From positions 806,001 to 870,000 of the forward strand of contig CP062007.1 in assembly GCA_022749295.1 (NCBI GenBank): a DNA stretch of 64,000 nucleotides. The letters run 5' to 3'. Under the pieces are notes generated by a model. That model searched no databases. It had not been told where the DNA came from and saw only the letters and a program-made list of their open reading frames with translations. Source of the DNA: Flavobacteriaceae bacterium GSB9. GTDB taxonomy: Bacteria > Bacteroidota > Bacteroidia > Flavobacteriales > Flavobacteriaceae. Positions 1 through 8,739 of the stretch are shown here, one piece after another. A program made the translations under genes and the position numbers. The first letter of the stretch is position 1; every line of letters begins with the position of its first letter.

Positions 1-328
1 CTAAATGTTTTGGTCTATCGGCCGAAAGCACCACCAACGGAATGTTACTATAAAACGCCTCGGCTACGGCAGGGTAATAATTTAGTAGAGCACTTCCCGA
101 AGTACAAACCACGGCTGTTGGTTCTTGTAGTTTTTGCGCAATGCCCATAGCAAAAAACGCCGCACAACGCTCGTCGACAATACTGTAACATTTAAAATAT
201 TCGTTATTTGTAAAACCTATGGTTAAAGGGGCGTTTCTGCTACCGGGTGAGATTACAATATGCCTTATGCCTTTAGCCTCGCACAACTTAACAATGGTTT
301 GGGCAAGGGGGATTTTTGGATACGTCAT
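1..328 (-). CDS. menD: MenD, SEPHCHC synthase, N-terminal part (cut by window edge)
   Basis: This gene encodes a thiamine-diphosphate enzyme of menaquinone synthesis. It joins isochorismate and 2-oxoglutarate to give 2-succinyl-5-enolpyruvyl-6-hydroxy-3-cyclohexene-1-carboxylate. Only about 109 N-terminal residues lie in the window. The ATG is at 326-328. The SPGSRNAPL motif (about residues 27-35) and the DERCAAFFA motif are visible; the latter carries E53, which corresponds to the ThDP-activating glutamate. Both are hallmarks of MenD N-termini. The gene lies 52 bp downstream of isochorismate synthase, which makes its substrate, so they probably share a transcript. It continues beyond position 1. 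Confidence 0.93.
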   Translation of the reverse strand, partial: MTYPKIPLAQTIVKLCEAKGIRHIVISPGSRNAPLTIGFTNNEYFKCYSIVDERCAAFFAMGIAQKLQEPTAVVCTSGSALLNYYPAVAEAFYSNIPLVVLSADRPKHL

Positions 329-380
329 TTAATTCGTTTCAATAGCCAAAAATAAGAAATTAGAAGGCGAATTAAAATGC

Positions 381-1496
381 TTATAAAATGTTTTTAATCA
401 CCAAAGATTTGAGTTGGGTTTCCTGCCATTCTTTTTCAGGGTTTGAACTTTCAGTTATGCCACCTCCAACATAAATAACGGCATTACCCTCTTTAATTTG
501 CATACAGCGCAAATTAACATAAAGCTGGGTACTTTTTTTGGATATAGCATATGCCCTGTTTTCAATATTTCGCCTTTCGGAACGCGATTTTATTGTTTTC
601 TCCATATTCAACTCACCGAGAAACCCTGTATAATAGGCCCTGTTATAATTTTCATTTTTTAGTATAAACTGTTTTGCTGCTTCTTTTGGGAATCCACATA
701 CAGCTGGTGTAGGGTGCAAAGCTTTAATAACGTTTTTTAGAGAAGCATTCCCTTTTAACTTCGCAGAAACTATGGTTTTTAAATGCAACAAGTTACCAGC
801 CTTTACGGTTTCAACATTAGAAATTTGCAAATGCTCAACCGACGGTTTTAGATTATGGACTATAAAATCGGTAACGTATTGCTGTTCCTGTTTTTCCTTT
901 TCCTGCCAATCCACATCCAACGAGCCTTTATAATCTTGCGTCCCAGCCAAAGCCATAATGGAAAACTGAGACCCTTCAATTTTTATCAAGGTTTCTGGGG
1001 TGGCGCCTAACCAAAGGCCTACTTTGGGGTGGTACCAACAATAAACAAATGCCGATGGATAAACATTTAACAGGCTTTTAAATGTATTTATTGGGTTAGA
1101 ATTTGAAATAGGAACAGATTCCTTTCTGGAAAGAACGACCTTTTTAAACGTATTATTTTTAATGGCATCAATTCCTTTTTTTACCAAATTGATATGGTTT
1201 TCCCTCTCAATCTCACCGTTAATATTTATAACTTTGGATGGTTCTTCTTCGCTTTCATTGACATAAGAAGTAACCATGATTTCTGAATTTTCAGAAGGCA
1301 TTAAAACCGATTGTTCAGCATCATCAAAAGGAGAAAACAAAAACCCTTTTTCTGAAAAGTCTTTCGAAAAAAATAATTCATCATTACCCTGAAGCAAACT
1401 CTTCACCTCGTTTCTGTTCGGTTTTCTGTAAACTACAAAGGGGTGCTTTGTGCGATATTGCGCTGCTATGCGCTCAAAAAAATCTTCGGAGGTCAT
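381..1496 (-). CDS. menF: Isochorismate synthase (MenF/EntC family)
   Basis: The enzyme converts chorismate to isochorismate, the first committed step toward menaquinone. The 371-aa protein has the usual chorismate-binding fold. A conserved KVVLSR stretch holds the likely general-base lysine (K119). HPTPAVCG lies at 261-268, and a GFLGE motif carrying a likely Mg-binding glutamate follows near 291-295. It is somewhat shorter than E. coli MenF, mostly at the N-terminus. Its ATG shares one base with the TAA of the upstream thioesterase (position 1496), so translation is probably coupled. menD follows, so the menaquinone role is favoured over siderophore synthesis. Confidence 0.93.
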   Translation of the reverse strand: MTSEDFFERIAAQYRTKHPFVVYRKPNRNEVKSLLQGNDELFFSKDFSEKGFLFSPFDDAEQSVLMPSENSEIMVTSYVNESEEEPSKVININGEIERENHINLVKKGIDAIKNNTFKKVVLSRKESVPISNSNPINTFKSLLNVYPSAFVYCWYHPKVGLWLGATPETLIKIEGSQFSIMALAGTQDYKGSLDVDWQEKEKQEQQYVTDFIVHNLKPSVEHLQISNVETVKAGNLLHLKTIVSAKLKGNASLKNVIKALHPTPAVCGFPKEAAKQFILKNENYNRAYYTGFLGELNMEKTIKSRSERRNIENRAYAISKKSTQLYVNLRCMQIKEGNAVIYVGGGITESSNPEKEWQETQLKSLVIKNIL

Positions 1497-1921
1497 TATT
1501 GTTCTTTGGGCAAGGAAATGGTTGATAGTTTACAGATGGAGATTAAATTATCATTGTCGTCGGTTATTCTAATATCCAATAGTTGAGTAGTCCTGCCTTT
1601 GTGCAAAAACGCGGCCTTTGCATAAACATAGCCTTCTTTTACACTTTTTAAATGGTTGGCTGTGATTTCTATTCCTCGCACAAAAAACTTATCGGTATCC
1701 ACAAAAATATTAGAAGCAAAACTCCCAACGCTCTCAGCCAAGGCCACAGTTGCACCACCGTGCAAAACACCGTCGGGTTGATAAACTCTTGAATTTACTG
1801 GCATACGAGCCACTAAAAAGTCTTTACCAAAATCTATCATTTCTATGTTTAAGGTTTCCATTAAAGTGTTCTTGCACACTTTATTGGCTTGTTCTAAAAC
1901 AGCCTTTTTTGATAATTTCAT
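1496..1921 (-). CDS. PaaI-type hotdog-fold thioesterase, probably in menaquinone synthesis
   Basis: This is a 141-aa single hotdog-domain acyl-CoA thioesterase. The start is placed at the ATG ending at 1921 (MKLSKKAVLE), because the 12 extra residues upstream look non-coding. The active-site segment GVLHGGATVALAES is present, with H54 and E63 in the positions expected for the PaaI/YdiI family. YdiI/MenI enzymes hydrolyse 1,4-dihydroxy-2-naphthoyl-CoA in menaquinone synthesis. Location directly before isochorismate synthase and menD suggests that role, but this is inferred from context. A more general phenylacetyl-CoA-type thioesterase is the alternative. Confidence 0.85.
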   Translation of the reverse strand: MKLSKKAVLEQANKVCKNTLMETLNIEMIDFGKDFLVARMPVNSRVYQPDGVLHGGATVALAESVGSFASNIFVDTDKFFVRGIEITANHLKSVKEGYVYAKAAFLHKGRTTQLLDIRITDDNDNLISICKLSTISLPKEQ

Positions 1922-1995
1922 GAATTTTAAATTGTTTTTCCGACCGTAAAAGTACAAAACAGCACTAAATTGAGATGGTAAAGTGTTGTTAAAAC

Positions 1996-2802
1996 CTATT
2001 GGCGATTCAATGGGAATTCTACAGAAAGCGTCGTGCCGTGGTCGGGCTGCGATTTTAAATCTAATTGGGCGTTTATTAAAGCAGCGCGACTTTTCATATT
2101 AATCAATCCCGAACCATTTTCAACATCGTTAACATCAAACCCTTGGCCGTTATCGGATGCTTTAATATACAGTACTTTAGGTTGGTAATCTAAAACAATT
2201 TCAATATTTTTAGCTTTAGAGTGTTTTACTGAATTAGACAAAAACTCTTGGATAATTCTAAACACAATAATTTCGTGTTTTCGGTCTGGAAACGGCACTT
2301 TATTACCTATGACTTTGAGGTTGGCCGATTCAAATTTCATTTTTTGAAGCCGGTTTAATTCATTGGCAATAGATTTTTCAAACCCATTATTTAAAATCAC
2401 ATCGTTATTCAATGTTTTTGAAAGGGCACGGACTTCGGCCAAACTTTCTTTTAAGGCATCGGTAGTATCTTTAAACTTTTCCTTTACATCGTCTGCCATT
2501 TGCATTTTTAATATACTGAGCTGCATATTGGCAAATGATAACAATTGCCCTACGTTATCGTGCAACTCCCAGCCTACGTTTTTCAAGGTTTGTTCTTGGG
2601 TTTCGGTTTGGGCTTGGGCTATTTCTGCCTCAAACGCACGTTGCTGTTCCATTTTTTCTTGCAGCAGTTTGTTTTTCCGTTTTAAAAACACCACAAAAAA
2701 TACCACAATCAAGGCACTTACAATAACCAAAACGGCTATCATATATCCTAATAAATACCGCTCTGAAGCGGTGCTGGCTAATCGTTCTCCGGTTTGCACC
2801 AT
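1996..2802 (-). CDS. Membrane-anchored sensor histidine kinase (HisKA_3/NarX-LytS type)
   Basis: The 268-aa protein has one membrane segment (about residues 19-40), a short coiled coil (about 42-75) and a HisKA_3 dimerisation domain with H-box GWELHDNVGQ (phospho-acceptor H81). A HATPase_c domain follows, with an N-box (EFLSNSVKHS), DNGQGF and a GSGLINMKSRA loop. It has almost no sensing domain of its own. Its first 25 bp overlap the end of the preceding polytopic membrane gene (2778-3500), so that protein is a plausible sensor partner. No response regulator gene is adjacent. The start is placed at the ATG ending at 2802; M21 is possible but would cut into the membrane helix. Confidence 0.9.
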   Translation of the reverse strand: MVQTGERLASTASERYLLGYMIAVLVIVSALIVVFFVVFLKRKNKLLQEKMEQQRAFEAEIAQAQTETQEQTLKNVGWELHDNVGQLLSFANMQLSILKMQMADDVKEKFKDTTDALKESLAEVRALSKTLNNDVILNNGFEKSIANELNRLQKMKFESANLKVIGNKVPFPDRKHEIIVFRIIQEFLSNSVKHSKAKNIEIVLDYQPKVLYIKASDNGQGFDVNDVENGSGLINMKSRAALINAQLDLKSQPDHGTTLSVEFPLNRQ

Positions 2803-3500
2803 ATTAAGGCAAAAGTAAAGGTTAAATACATGAATATATTTGCAAATAAATAAATTTGCTTTCTAATCATTGCAAAATTTTGATCGTAATGGGCTTTGCC
2901 TATTTCGTAAAAATAATAAATATCATAGAATGTTAAGGGCGTAATTACCAGCCACCAGATAAAAATAGTGGCACTAATGTAAAAATTTATCGATTTATAA
3001 AACACCAATATTTTGTCTCCCGTTAGGGTTTCTATGAAATAAAATATTGTACAGATAAAGATGATTATTGCCCCTAAGAGTTTAATCAATTTAAAAAATT
3101 GATTAAAAAAATTCTCCCAATAAAAACCAATGTAGAAAATTGAAAACACAAAAAATACTATGGCTAACACTTTAGTGGCTTTCTTAAATAAACTATTTTT
3201 TAATATTTTAAAAAAATAAAATGCATAAAACAAAATGGCACCTACACTCCAATATAGTGTTGACCACCAAATGTTTTTCTGGATTTTAGTGCCAATTAAA
3301 AAACTCAATGCTCCATCTGGTCTAACCTGATACGCATAAATCCCTAAAAAGTCGCAAATGGCGACCACCAAAAGAAACCAAATAAAATATTTAACAGGAG
3401 TATTTTTGTATTTTTTATAGAATAGGAAGCCCGTAAAAGCCGCTAAAAACTCTAAAATATGTGTAAAAAGTGAATAATGACTTAAAAGGAATTCAACCAC
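2778..3500 (-). CDS. Polytopic membrane protein, putative sensor partner of the adjacent kinase
   Basis: This 240-aa protein is almost entirely hydrophobic, with about six or seven predicted membrane segments separated by short Lys-rich loops. I recognise no enzymatic motif. It resembles the 7-helix membrane proteins found beside short histidine kinases in flavobacteria. The 3' end overlaps the kinase start by 25 bp (2778-2802), implying coupled translation and probably a shared function. A role in signal input is an inference from this overlap. An unrelated small membrane protein cannot be excluded. Confidence 0.75.
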   Translation of the reverse strand: MVEFLLSHYSLFTHILEFLAAFTGFLFYKKYKNTPVKYFIWFLLVVAICDFLGIYAYQVRPDGALSFLIGTKIQKNIWWSTLYWSVGAILFYAFYFFKILKNSLFKKATKVLAIVFFVFSIFYIGFYWENFFNQFFKLIKLLGAIIIFICTIFYFIETLTGDKILVFYKSINFYISATIFIWWLVITPLTFYDIYYFYEIGKAHYDQNFAMIRKQIYLFANIFMYLTFTFALIWCKPEND

Positions 3501-3518
3501 AACAATAAGAGTTAATTA

Positions 3519-4031
3519 TCATGGATAACCTGCATTACCCCCTGTTCCATCATTTAACGGTGGTACGGGTGGATTTTCATCCTTACTCAGTTTTAAAGGT
3601 ATGGCACTTCCTTGTGAATCCGTTTTCTTTTTACCAGTTGGTGCAATAAACATGGTGGTTAAATTCTTTTTTGTCTGGCCTGCATTTTTGCCATAAACAC
3701 CCAAATACACCTGAACGCCTGTCATTTCATACCCCATACTATCGGAATAATGTTCGGCATAGGCTAGGTAATCCTTGACATCTTTTAAAGACCAATGTAC
3801 TGAACGATCGTCTTTATTTCTGCCTTGCTTTTTTGCTGCGGAATCAACAGCAGCTTGTCTGTATTTAGTCCAATTATCATTTAAAATTTTGGCCTTTTCA
3901 ATTGAAATAACGCCATTTGGCTTAACAATTTTGGTTTCTATAGTTTCCACTTCACAATTTCTTGGAGAGAAAAAATAAGTAAGTAGCGCACCAATAAAAA
4001 AGCCTAAAATAACGTAAGATAGTTTCTTCAT
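3519..4031 (-). CDS. Hypothetical protein with N-terminal membrane anchor and Pro/Gly-rich tail
   Basis: The 170-aa protein is not assigned to a family. The start is placed at MKKLSYVILG (ATG ending at 4031) because the seven residues upstream are not typical. Residues about 4-21 form one hydrophobic helix ending at FFSPRNC, which may be a membrane anchor or signal peptide. The rest is soluble, with a region around KDVKDYLAYAEHYS and a C-terminal tail rich in Pro and Gly (PPVPPLNDGTGG). It lies 18 bp upstream of the membrane protein/kinase pair and may be co-transcribed with them. Confidence 0.65.
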   Translation of the reverse strand: MKKLSYVILGFFIGALLTYFFSPRNCEVETIETKIVKPNGVISIEKAKILNDNWTKYRQAAVDSAAKKQGRNKDDRSVHWSLKDVKDYLAYAEHYSDSMGYEMTGVQVYLGVYGKNAGQTKKNLTTMFIAPTGKKKTDSQGSAIPLKLSKDENPPVPPLNDGTGGNAGYP

Positions 4032-4127
4032 ATTTATGATGTTGATTAACAATAGCCCGACTAAAATAGTAAAAAGATTTTATTTGTATTATTTAACACT
4101 AATGCATCTAAAATAGACAGGGCATAA

Positions 4128-4589
4128 CTAATCAAAATTAATAACCGTTGTATGCTTTACGGTGTTAATCACAAACATGCTATGGGTACTGCCTATGTGA
4201 CTGATGCTTGTTAACTTTTTGACCATAAATTCGCGAAACGAGACCATATCGGACACTAAAACTTTCAGCAAATAGTCGTAATCGCCACTAACGTGACAAC
4301 ACTCCAAAACCTCGTTTAATTTTTTGACTTCTTTCTCAAAACTGATAACGTAATCTTGACTGTGCTGCAACAATTTCACATGACAAAAAACTACAAAATT
4401 CTTATTGATTTTTTCTTTGTTTACCAAAGCCGTATAGCCTTCAATAAATCGCTCTCTTTCTAACTTTTTTATACGTTCGTACACCGCCGTAACCGAAAGA
4501 TTTAGCTTATTTGCCAATTCTTTATTGGTCTGCTTACTATCCGTTTGCAATAATTCCAACAGCTTTTTATCTGTTTTATCAAAAATCAT
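4128..4589 (-). CDS. Lrp/AsnC-family transcriptional regulator
   Basis: The 153-aa protein has an N-terminal winged helix-turn-helix (TNKELANKLNLS then TAVYERIKKLE, about residues 20-45) followed by a RAM ligand-binding domain (HVSGDYDYLLKVLV). This is the complete Lrp/AsnC architecture at the usual length. It is divergent from the PLP enzyme at 4742, with a 152-bp AT-rich region between them. Lrp-family proteins often control a neighbouring amino-acid gene and respond to its substrate, so regulation of that gene by sulfur amino acids is a reasonable guess. I found no clear operator by eye. Confidence 0.92.
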   Translation of the reverse strand: MIFDKTDKKLLELLQTDSKQTNKELANKLNLSVTAVYERIKKLERERFIEGYTALVNKEKINKNFVVFCHVKLLQHSQDYVISFEKEVKKLNEVLECCHVSGDYDYLLKVLVSDMVSFREFMVKKLTSISHIGSTHSMFVINTVKHTTVINFD

Positions 4590-4741
4590 ATTTGAAAATT
4601 TTTCACCTTAATGCGACTTTAGGATTAACGTGTAATTATTTATTCTTAATATTCTAACAAAAATAGATTTATTATCTATAATTATCATAATATATTGACT
4701 AAAAGACTAGTTAATTGTAAATTTAATAAAATTTAAACACT

Positions 4742-5941
4742 ATGACTTTTAAACCAGCAAACAAGATCCAGGACCTTCAATATTTTGGTGAATTTGGAGG
4801 TGTTAACCCTTCCATTTCAGACTCTTCTACCTATACGTTCCTCTCTGCCAAAACCATGTTCGATACTTTTGAAGGCAACGCTGATGGCTGCTATTTATAC
4901 TCGCGGCACTCTTCGCCATCAAATCTATATTTAGGTCAGGCCTTAGCTGCCATGGAAGGCACCGAAACGGCCAGTGTTTTTGCATCTGGAATGGGAGCTA
5001 TTACCGCCGTAATTTTACAAATTTGTGGAGCAAACGACCACATTATATCAAGCAGAACCATCTACGGCGGCACGTATGCTTTTTTTAAAAACTTTGCTCC
5101 GCGATTTAATATTGAAACAACCTTTGCAGATATTACAAATTTGGATAACGTGGAAGCTGCCATTACACCAAAAACCAAGATTATTTACTGCGAATCGATA
5201 AGCAACCCACTTTTAGAGGTAGCCGATATAAAATCCCTTACCCAAATAGCTAAAAAACACAACTTAAAATTAGTGGTAGACAATACCTTTTCCCCTTTAT
5301 CTATCTCCCCTTCGGTATTGGGAGCAGACGTAACCGTGCATAGCTTAACCAAATTTATAAATGGCTCCAGCGATACGGTAGGTGGTGTGGTTTGTGGGGC
5401 GCAAACTTTTATAGATGCACTTAGAAATGTAAACGATGGGGCTTCGATGCTTTTAGGCTCGACAATGGATAGTTTGCGTGCAGCATCTGTTCTAAAAAAC
5501 TTGAGAACGCTACACGTTAGAATGCAACAGCATAGCAAAAATGCATCGTTTCTCGCTGAAAAATTTGAATCTGATGGTTTAAAAACGGTTTATCCCGGAT
5601 TGCAGTCACACCCTTCGCACAATCTGTTTAAATCTATGATGAATAAAGAATACGGTTTTGGCGGTATGCTAACCATTGATGTTGGCAGTTTAAAAAAAGC
5701 AAACGAACTTATGGAGCTTATGCAGCACAGAAATTTGGGCTATTTAGCTGTAAGTCTTGGATTTTATAAAACCTTGTTTAGTGCTCCAGGAAGTTCTACA
5801 TCATCTGAAATCCCTGAACATGAGCAAAAAGAAATCGGTCTGAGCGATGGCTTGATACGTTTTTCAATAGGATTGGATGCCGATATTGAACGCACTTACC
5901 AAATGATGAAAAAATGTATGAAGGAATTAAATATTATGTAA
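4742..5941 (+). CDS. PLP-dependent trans-sulfuration-family enzyme (methionine gamma-lyase-like)
   Basis: The 399-aa protein is a Cys/Met-metabolism PLP enzyme. HSLTKFINGSSD contains the Schiff-base lysine K204. YSRHSSPS carries Y53 and R55, which bind the cofactor phosphate of the partner subunit, and the VVDNTFSP motif is at about 178-185. The family includes methionine gamma-lyase, cystathionine gamma-lyase/synthase and O-acetylhomoserine sulfhydrylase. The loop around residue 110 reads TIYGGTYAFF, so the cysteine characteristic of classical methionine gamma-lyase (Cys116 in Pseudomonas) is glycine here. The exact substrate is therefore open. The divergent Lrp gene supports a role in amino-acid degradation. 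Confidence 0.88.
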   Translation: MTFKPANKIQDLQYFGEFGGVNPSISDSSTYTFLSAKTMFDTFEGNADGCYLYSRHSSPSNLYLGQALAAMEGTETASVFASGMGAITAVILQICGANDHIISSRTIYGGTYAFFKNFAPRFNIETTFADITNLDNVEAAITPKTKIIYCESISNPLLEVADIKSLTQIAKKHNLKLVVDNTFSPLSISPSVLGADVTVHSLTKFINGSSDTVGGVVCGAQTFIDALRNVNDGASMLLGSTMDSLRAASVLKNLRTLHVRMQQHSKNASFLAEKFESDGLKTVYPGLQSHPSHNLFKSMMNKEYGFGGMLTIDVGSLKKANELMELMQHRNLGYLAVSLGFYKTLFSAPGSSTSSEIPEHEQKEIGLSDGLIRFSIGLDADIERTYQMMKKCMKELNIM

Positions 5942-5944
5942 GTT

Positions 5945-6967
5945 CTAAATTCCTTTAACACGGTGCCAAAGCGAAGCAAGTACCGTTTCAATGTTTTCAA
6001 ACTTAGGTTCAAAAGGCTTCATGTTCAAACGGTTGCCTTCAACAAAAAGCAACATACTAAATACCGAACTGTTTGGATTCCTTGAATCTATAAGCGGATA
6101 TCGCAAATCATTATAACGGTATTCGTTTTCACTAATTTTATAAATACTATAGTACCGATTGCTAAACCATGCTAAATTTTTAACTTCCTTATATTCAACT
6201 GGAGATAAATCGCGTTGTTTAGGTACTTCCCTAAAATTTGAAAAGTGGTTGTTACGGTCTAAAAGAGAATAATCGGCAACAACATAAGTATCTTTTGTTT
6301 CTGCAATAGCATACCACAAAATATTATTGAAAATAGCAGGTTGCGTTGAAAACCGTTCTATTGTAATGCCTTCTAATTTTATCGATTTCCTAAAAATCGA
6401 GTCCACATACAGTTTGTTGCCCAATGTAAAGAACAAATAAGCAGAACTAATCCCCAAACCCAATTTAAGCCAAAGCGTTCTTTTGGGTGAGGTTCGCTTA
6501 AAAAACATCAAAACAATCAGGCAAACTAAAAATGGTACCGTGTATATCGGGTCGGCAACAGCAATATTGTTTAAAGCCACCCTATAATTACTGAATGGGG
6601 CAAAAATCTGTGTACCGTAAGGCGTAAAAGAATCGAGAATAGTATGTGTAAATAAAGACCAAAAAAACAAGGATATCCAGTCCCTTATGGTTGTGGTTCC
6701 AAAACGTTTTCCTATGTTATAAAGTTTAAACACACCCCAACCCAGCACAAAAGCGCCTAAAACAGAAAACAAAATGGAATGCATAAAACCTCTGTGAAAC
6801 AACATGGCATCAATTTCGTTGCCATAAAGTAAGTTCCCCACATATACATCCAAATCTGGTATTGTACCGCCAATAGCTCCAAAAAGCAAAGCTTTGTTGC
6901 CTATCTTTTTCCCAAGAACAGCCTCACCACAGGCTGCTCCAAGAACAATTTGAGTTAATGAATCCAT
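5945..6967 (-). CDS. Membrane-bound metal-dependent hydrolase, YbcI/DUF457 family
   Basis: The 340-aa protein has an N-terminal region typical of the YbcI/DUF457 family: MDSLTQIVLGAACGEAVLG, then GGTIPDLDVY with conserved Asp residues, FHRGFMHS and FTHTILDSFTPYGT. These His and Asp residues resemble the metal site of the family. About four membrane helices are followed by a soluble C-terminal part. The start is placed at the ATG ending at 6967. A further ATG 24 bp upstream falls inside a promoter-like box (6989-6996). The biochemical role of the family is poorly defined. Confidence 0.85.
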   Translation of the reverse strand: MDSLTQIVLGAACGEAVLGKKIGNKALLFGAIGGTIPDLDVYVGNLLYGNEIDAMLFHRGFMHSILFSVLGAFVLGWGVFKLYNIGKRFGTTTIRDWISLFFWSLFTHTILDSFTPYGTQIFAPFSNYRVALNNIAVADPIYTVPFLVCLIVLMFFKRTSPKRTLWLKLGLGISSAYLFFTLGNKLYVDSIFRKSIKLEGITIERFSTQPAIFNNILWYAIAETKDTYVVADYSLLDRNNHFSNFREVPKQRDLSPVEYKEVKNLAWFSNRYYSIYKISENEYRYNDLRYPLIDSRNPNSSVFSMLLFVEGNRLNMKPFEPKFENIETVLASLWHRVKGI

Positions 6968-6988
6968 TAAGAACTGAATATTGCAATA

Positions 6989-6996
6989 CAAATGTA
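6989..6996 (-). promoter_or_regulatory. Bacteroidota -7 promoter box for the DUF457-family hydrolase
   Basis: On the minus strand the bases read TACATTTG, an exact match to the Bacteroidota -7 consensus TAnnTTTG. The box is 21 bp upstream of the chosen start codon. No clear TTTG -33 box is visible at the usual distance, so the call rests on the -7 box alone. Confidence 0.45.
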
Positions 6997-7063
6997 AGCA
7001 ACTACGAGCATTTGCATAGCATACACGAAAGTTGTAACATTACATTTCTAAAAAGATTCTTAA

Positions 7064-8545
7064 ATGGAGGACGATAAGAATATTACGAAATTTAAATCCG
7101 ATAATAAAAACATAATTGAAAACAACGAACTCAATATATGGGAAGCTCTTGTTCCTGTTTTTATTTTAATGGGGCTTTTAGCATACAATATCTTTTTTGT
7201 GGACGACCAAGAAATGCTAGGTCCTTACACCAATCAATTTATATTACTTATTGCAGCAGGCATAGCAGCTGTTGTTGGTTTTTTTAACAAAGTTCCTTTA
7301 AAAATAATGCTTGCCGAAGTATGGGAAAATTTAAAAAGTGTTTTTGTACCCATATTAATACTACTTTTGGTAGGCGCTCTAGCGGGCACTTGGCTCATTA
7401 GTGGTGTTATTCCTGCTATGGTTTACTACGGGCTAAAGGTTTTAAGCCCAACTATATTTTTACCAACTTGTGTAATTATTTGTTCAATCATTTCAATAGC
7501 TACAGGTAGTTCATGGACCACTTCTGCTACTGTAGGCATTGCTTTAGTGGGCATTGGTACTGCATTGGGTGTTAATACTGGCATGATTGCCGGAGCGGTT
7601 ATTTCAGGTGCCTATTTTGGCGATAAAATGTCTCCACTTAGCGACACGACCAACCTCGCACCTGCTGTTGCGGGCACAGACCTTTTTACCCATATAAGGT
7701 ACATGAGCATTACAACAGTGCCTACCATTTTAATTACGCTTATTGTGTTTGGGATTTTAAGCGCTACAGCAAATTCAACTGGTAATGTTGATATCACCAA
7801 TCTTTTAAATTCCATTCAATCAAGCTTTAACATAACACCCTGGTTGTTTTTAGTACCATTGGCAGTGATTGTATTGATTCTATTCAAAACCAAACCCTTG
7901 ATCGCTTTAGCAGTTGGTGTTATTCTGGCCATTGTTTTTGCCTATATTTTTCAATCTAATGTTTTAACCAACTTAAGTGACTCAAAATTTAATGCTGTGG
8001 TTACTGCCATATTAACTGATACGCAAGTTGCCACTGATAACGAAAAACTTAACGAGCTCTTTACCTCCGGTGGTATGAACAAAATGTTATGGACCATCTA
8101 TCTTGTTATTTCTGCCATGGTTTTTGGTGGCGTTATGGATGGTATTGGCGCATTAGCAAGAATAACAAAAGTATTATTATCTGTTGCTTCTTCTGTTTTT
8201 GGGCTTTTTGCGAGTACCGTTATTAGTTGTTTCGGTCTTAATGTAATTGCTTCCGATCAATATTTAGCTATTGTTATACCTGGAAAAATGTTCAAAAAAG
8301 CTTTTGATGATAAAGGCCTAGCTCCTGAAAATTTAAGCCGCACACTCGAAGACTCCGGAACGGTAACGTCGGTTTTAATTCCATGGAACGGTTGTGGCGC
8401 TTACCAGTCGGGTGTTTTGGGTGTTGGTGTTAGTGAATATTTCTTTTACGCCATTTTTAATTGGTTAAGTCCGTTTACAACATTGTTCTTCGCAGCATTT
8501 CAAATAAAAATAAAGCAATTAACCGCCTCAAAAAAGTTTGCATAA
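7064..8545 (+). CDS. nhaC: NhaC-family Na+/H+ antiporter
   Basis: The 493-aa inner-membrane transporter has about 12 predicted helices. The signature stretch GAYFGDKMSPLSDTTNLA (about residues 183-200) is characteristic of the NhaC family, and a second half contains SGTVTSVLIPWNGCGAY. The protein exchanges sodium for protons and helps with pH and salt homeostasis, as expected for a marine or brackish bacterium. It stands alone, 96 bp after the divergent hydrolase gene. A TACATTTC sequence near 7042 is one base off the -7 consensus and may be its promoter. Confidence 0.93.
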   Translation: MEDDKNITKFKSDNKNIIENNELNIWEALVPVFILMGLLAYNIFFVDDQEMLGPYTNQFILLIAAGIAAVVGFFNKVPLKIMLAEVWENLKSVFVPILILLLVGALAGTWLISGVIPAMVYYGLKVLSPTIFLPTCVIICSIISIATGSSWTTSATVGIALVGIGTALGVNTGMIAGAVISGAYFGDKMSPLSDTTNLAPAVAGTDLFTHIRYMSITTVPTILITLIVFGILSATANSTGNVDITNLLNSIQSSFNITPWLFLVPLAVIVLILFKTKPLIALAVGVILAIVFAYIFQSNVLTNLSDSKFNAVVTAILTDTQVATDNEKLNELFTSGGMNKMLWTIYLVISAMVFGGVMDGIGALARITKVLLSVASSVFGLFASTVISCFGLNVIASDQYLAIVIPGKMFKKAFDDKGLAPENLSRTLEDSGTVTSVLIPWNGCGAYQSGVLGVGVSEYFFYAIFNWLSPFTTLFFAAFQIKIKQLTASKKFA

Positions 8546-8675
8546 TTAACAGCCATATTTTAACAATTATTTATTTTTAAACTTCCGTTTTTGCATATTC
8601 AATAAACAAAAAGCATTTAATTTCACACTATTCACAACCTTTATGGTTATATAAAATTTTATAATCAAACTTTAT

Positions 8676-8705
8676 TTTGTTAAGTGTATTATTCAGCTAG
8701 ATTTG
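8676..8705 (+). promoter_or_regulatory. Bacteroidota promoter of the peroxiredoxin operon
   Basis: TTTG (8676-8679) is followed after 18 bp by TAGATTTG (8698-8705), an exact TAnnTTTG -7 box. This is close to the Bacteroidota sigma-ABfr promoter arrangement. Transcription would start near 8712, leaving a leader of about 28 nt before the peroxiredoxin ATG at 8740. Confidence 0.7.
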
Positions 8706-8739
8706 TCATCAAATTAATCATTAAAAAAACAATTAAAAT

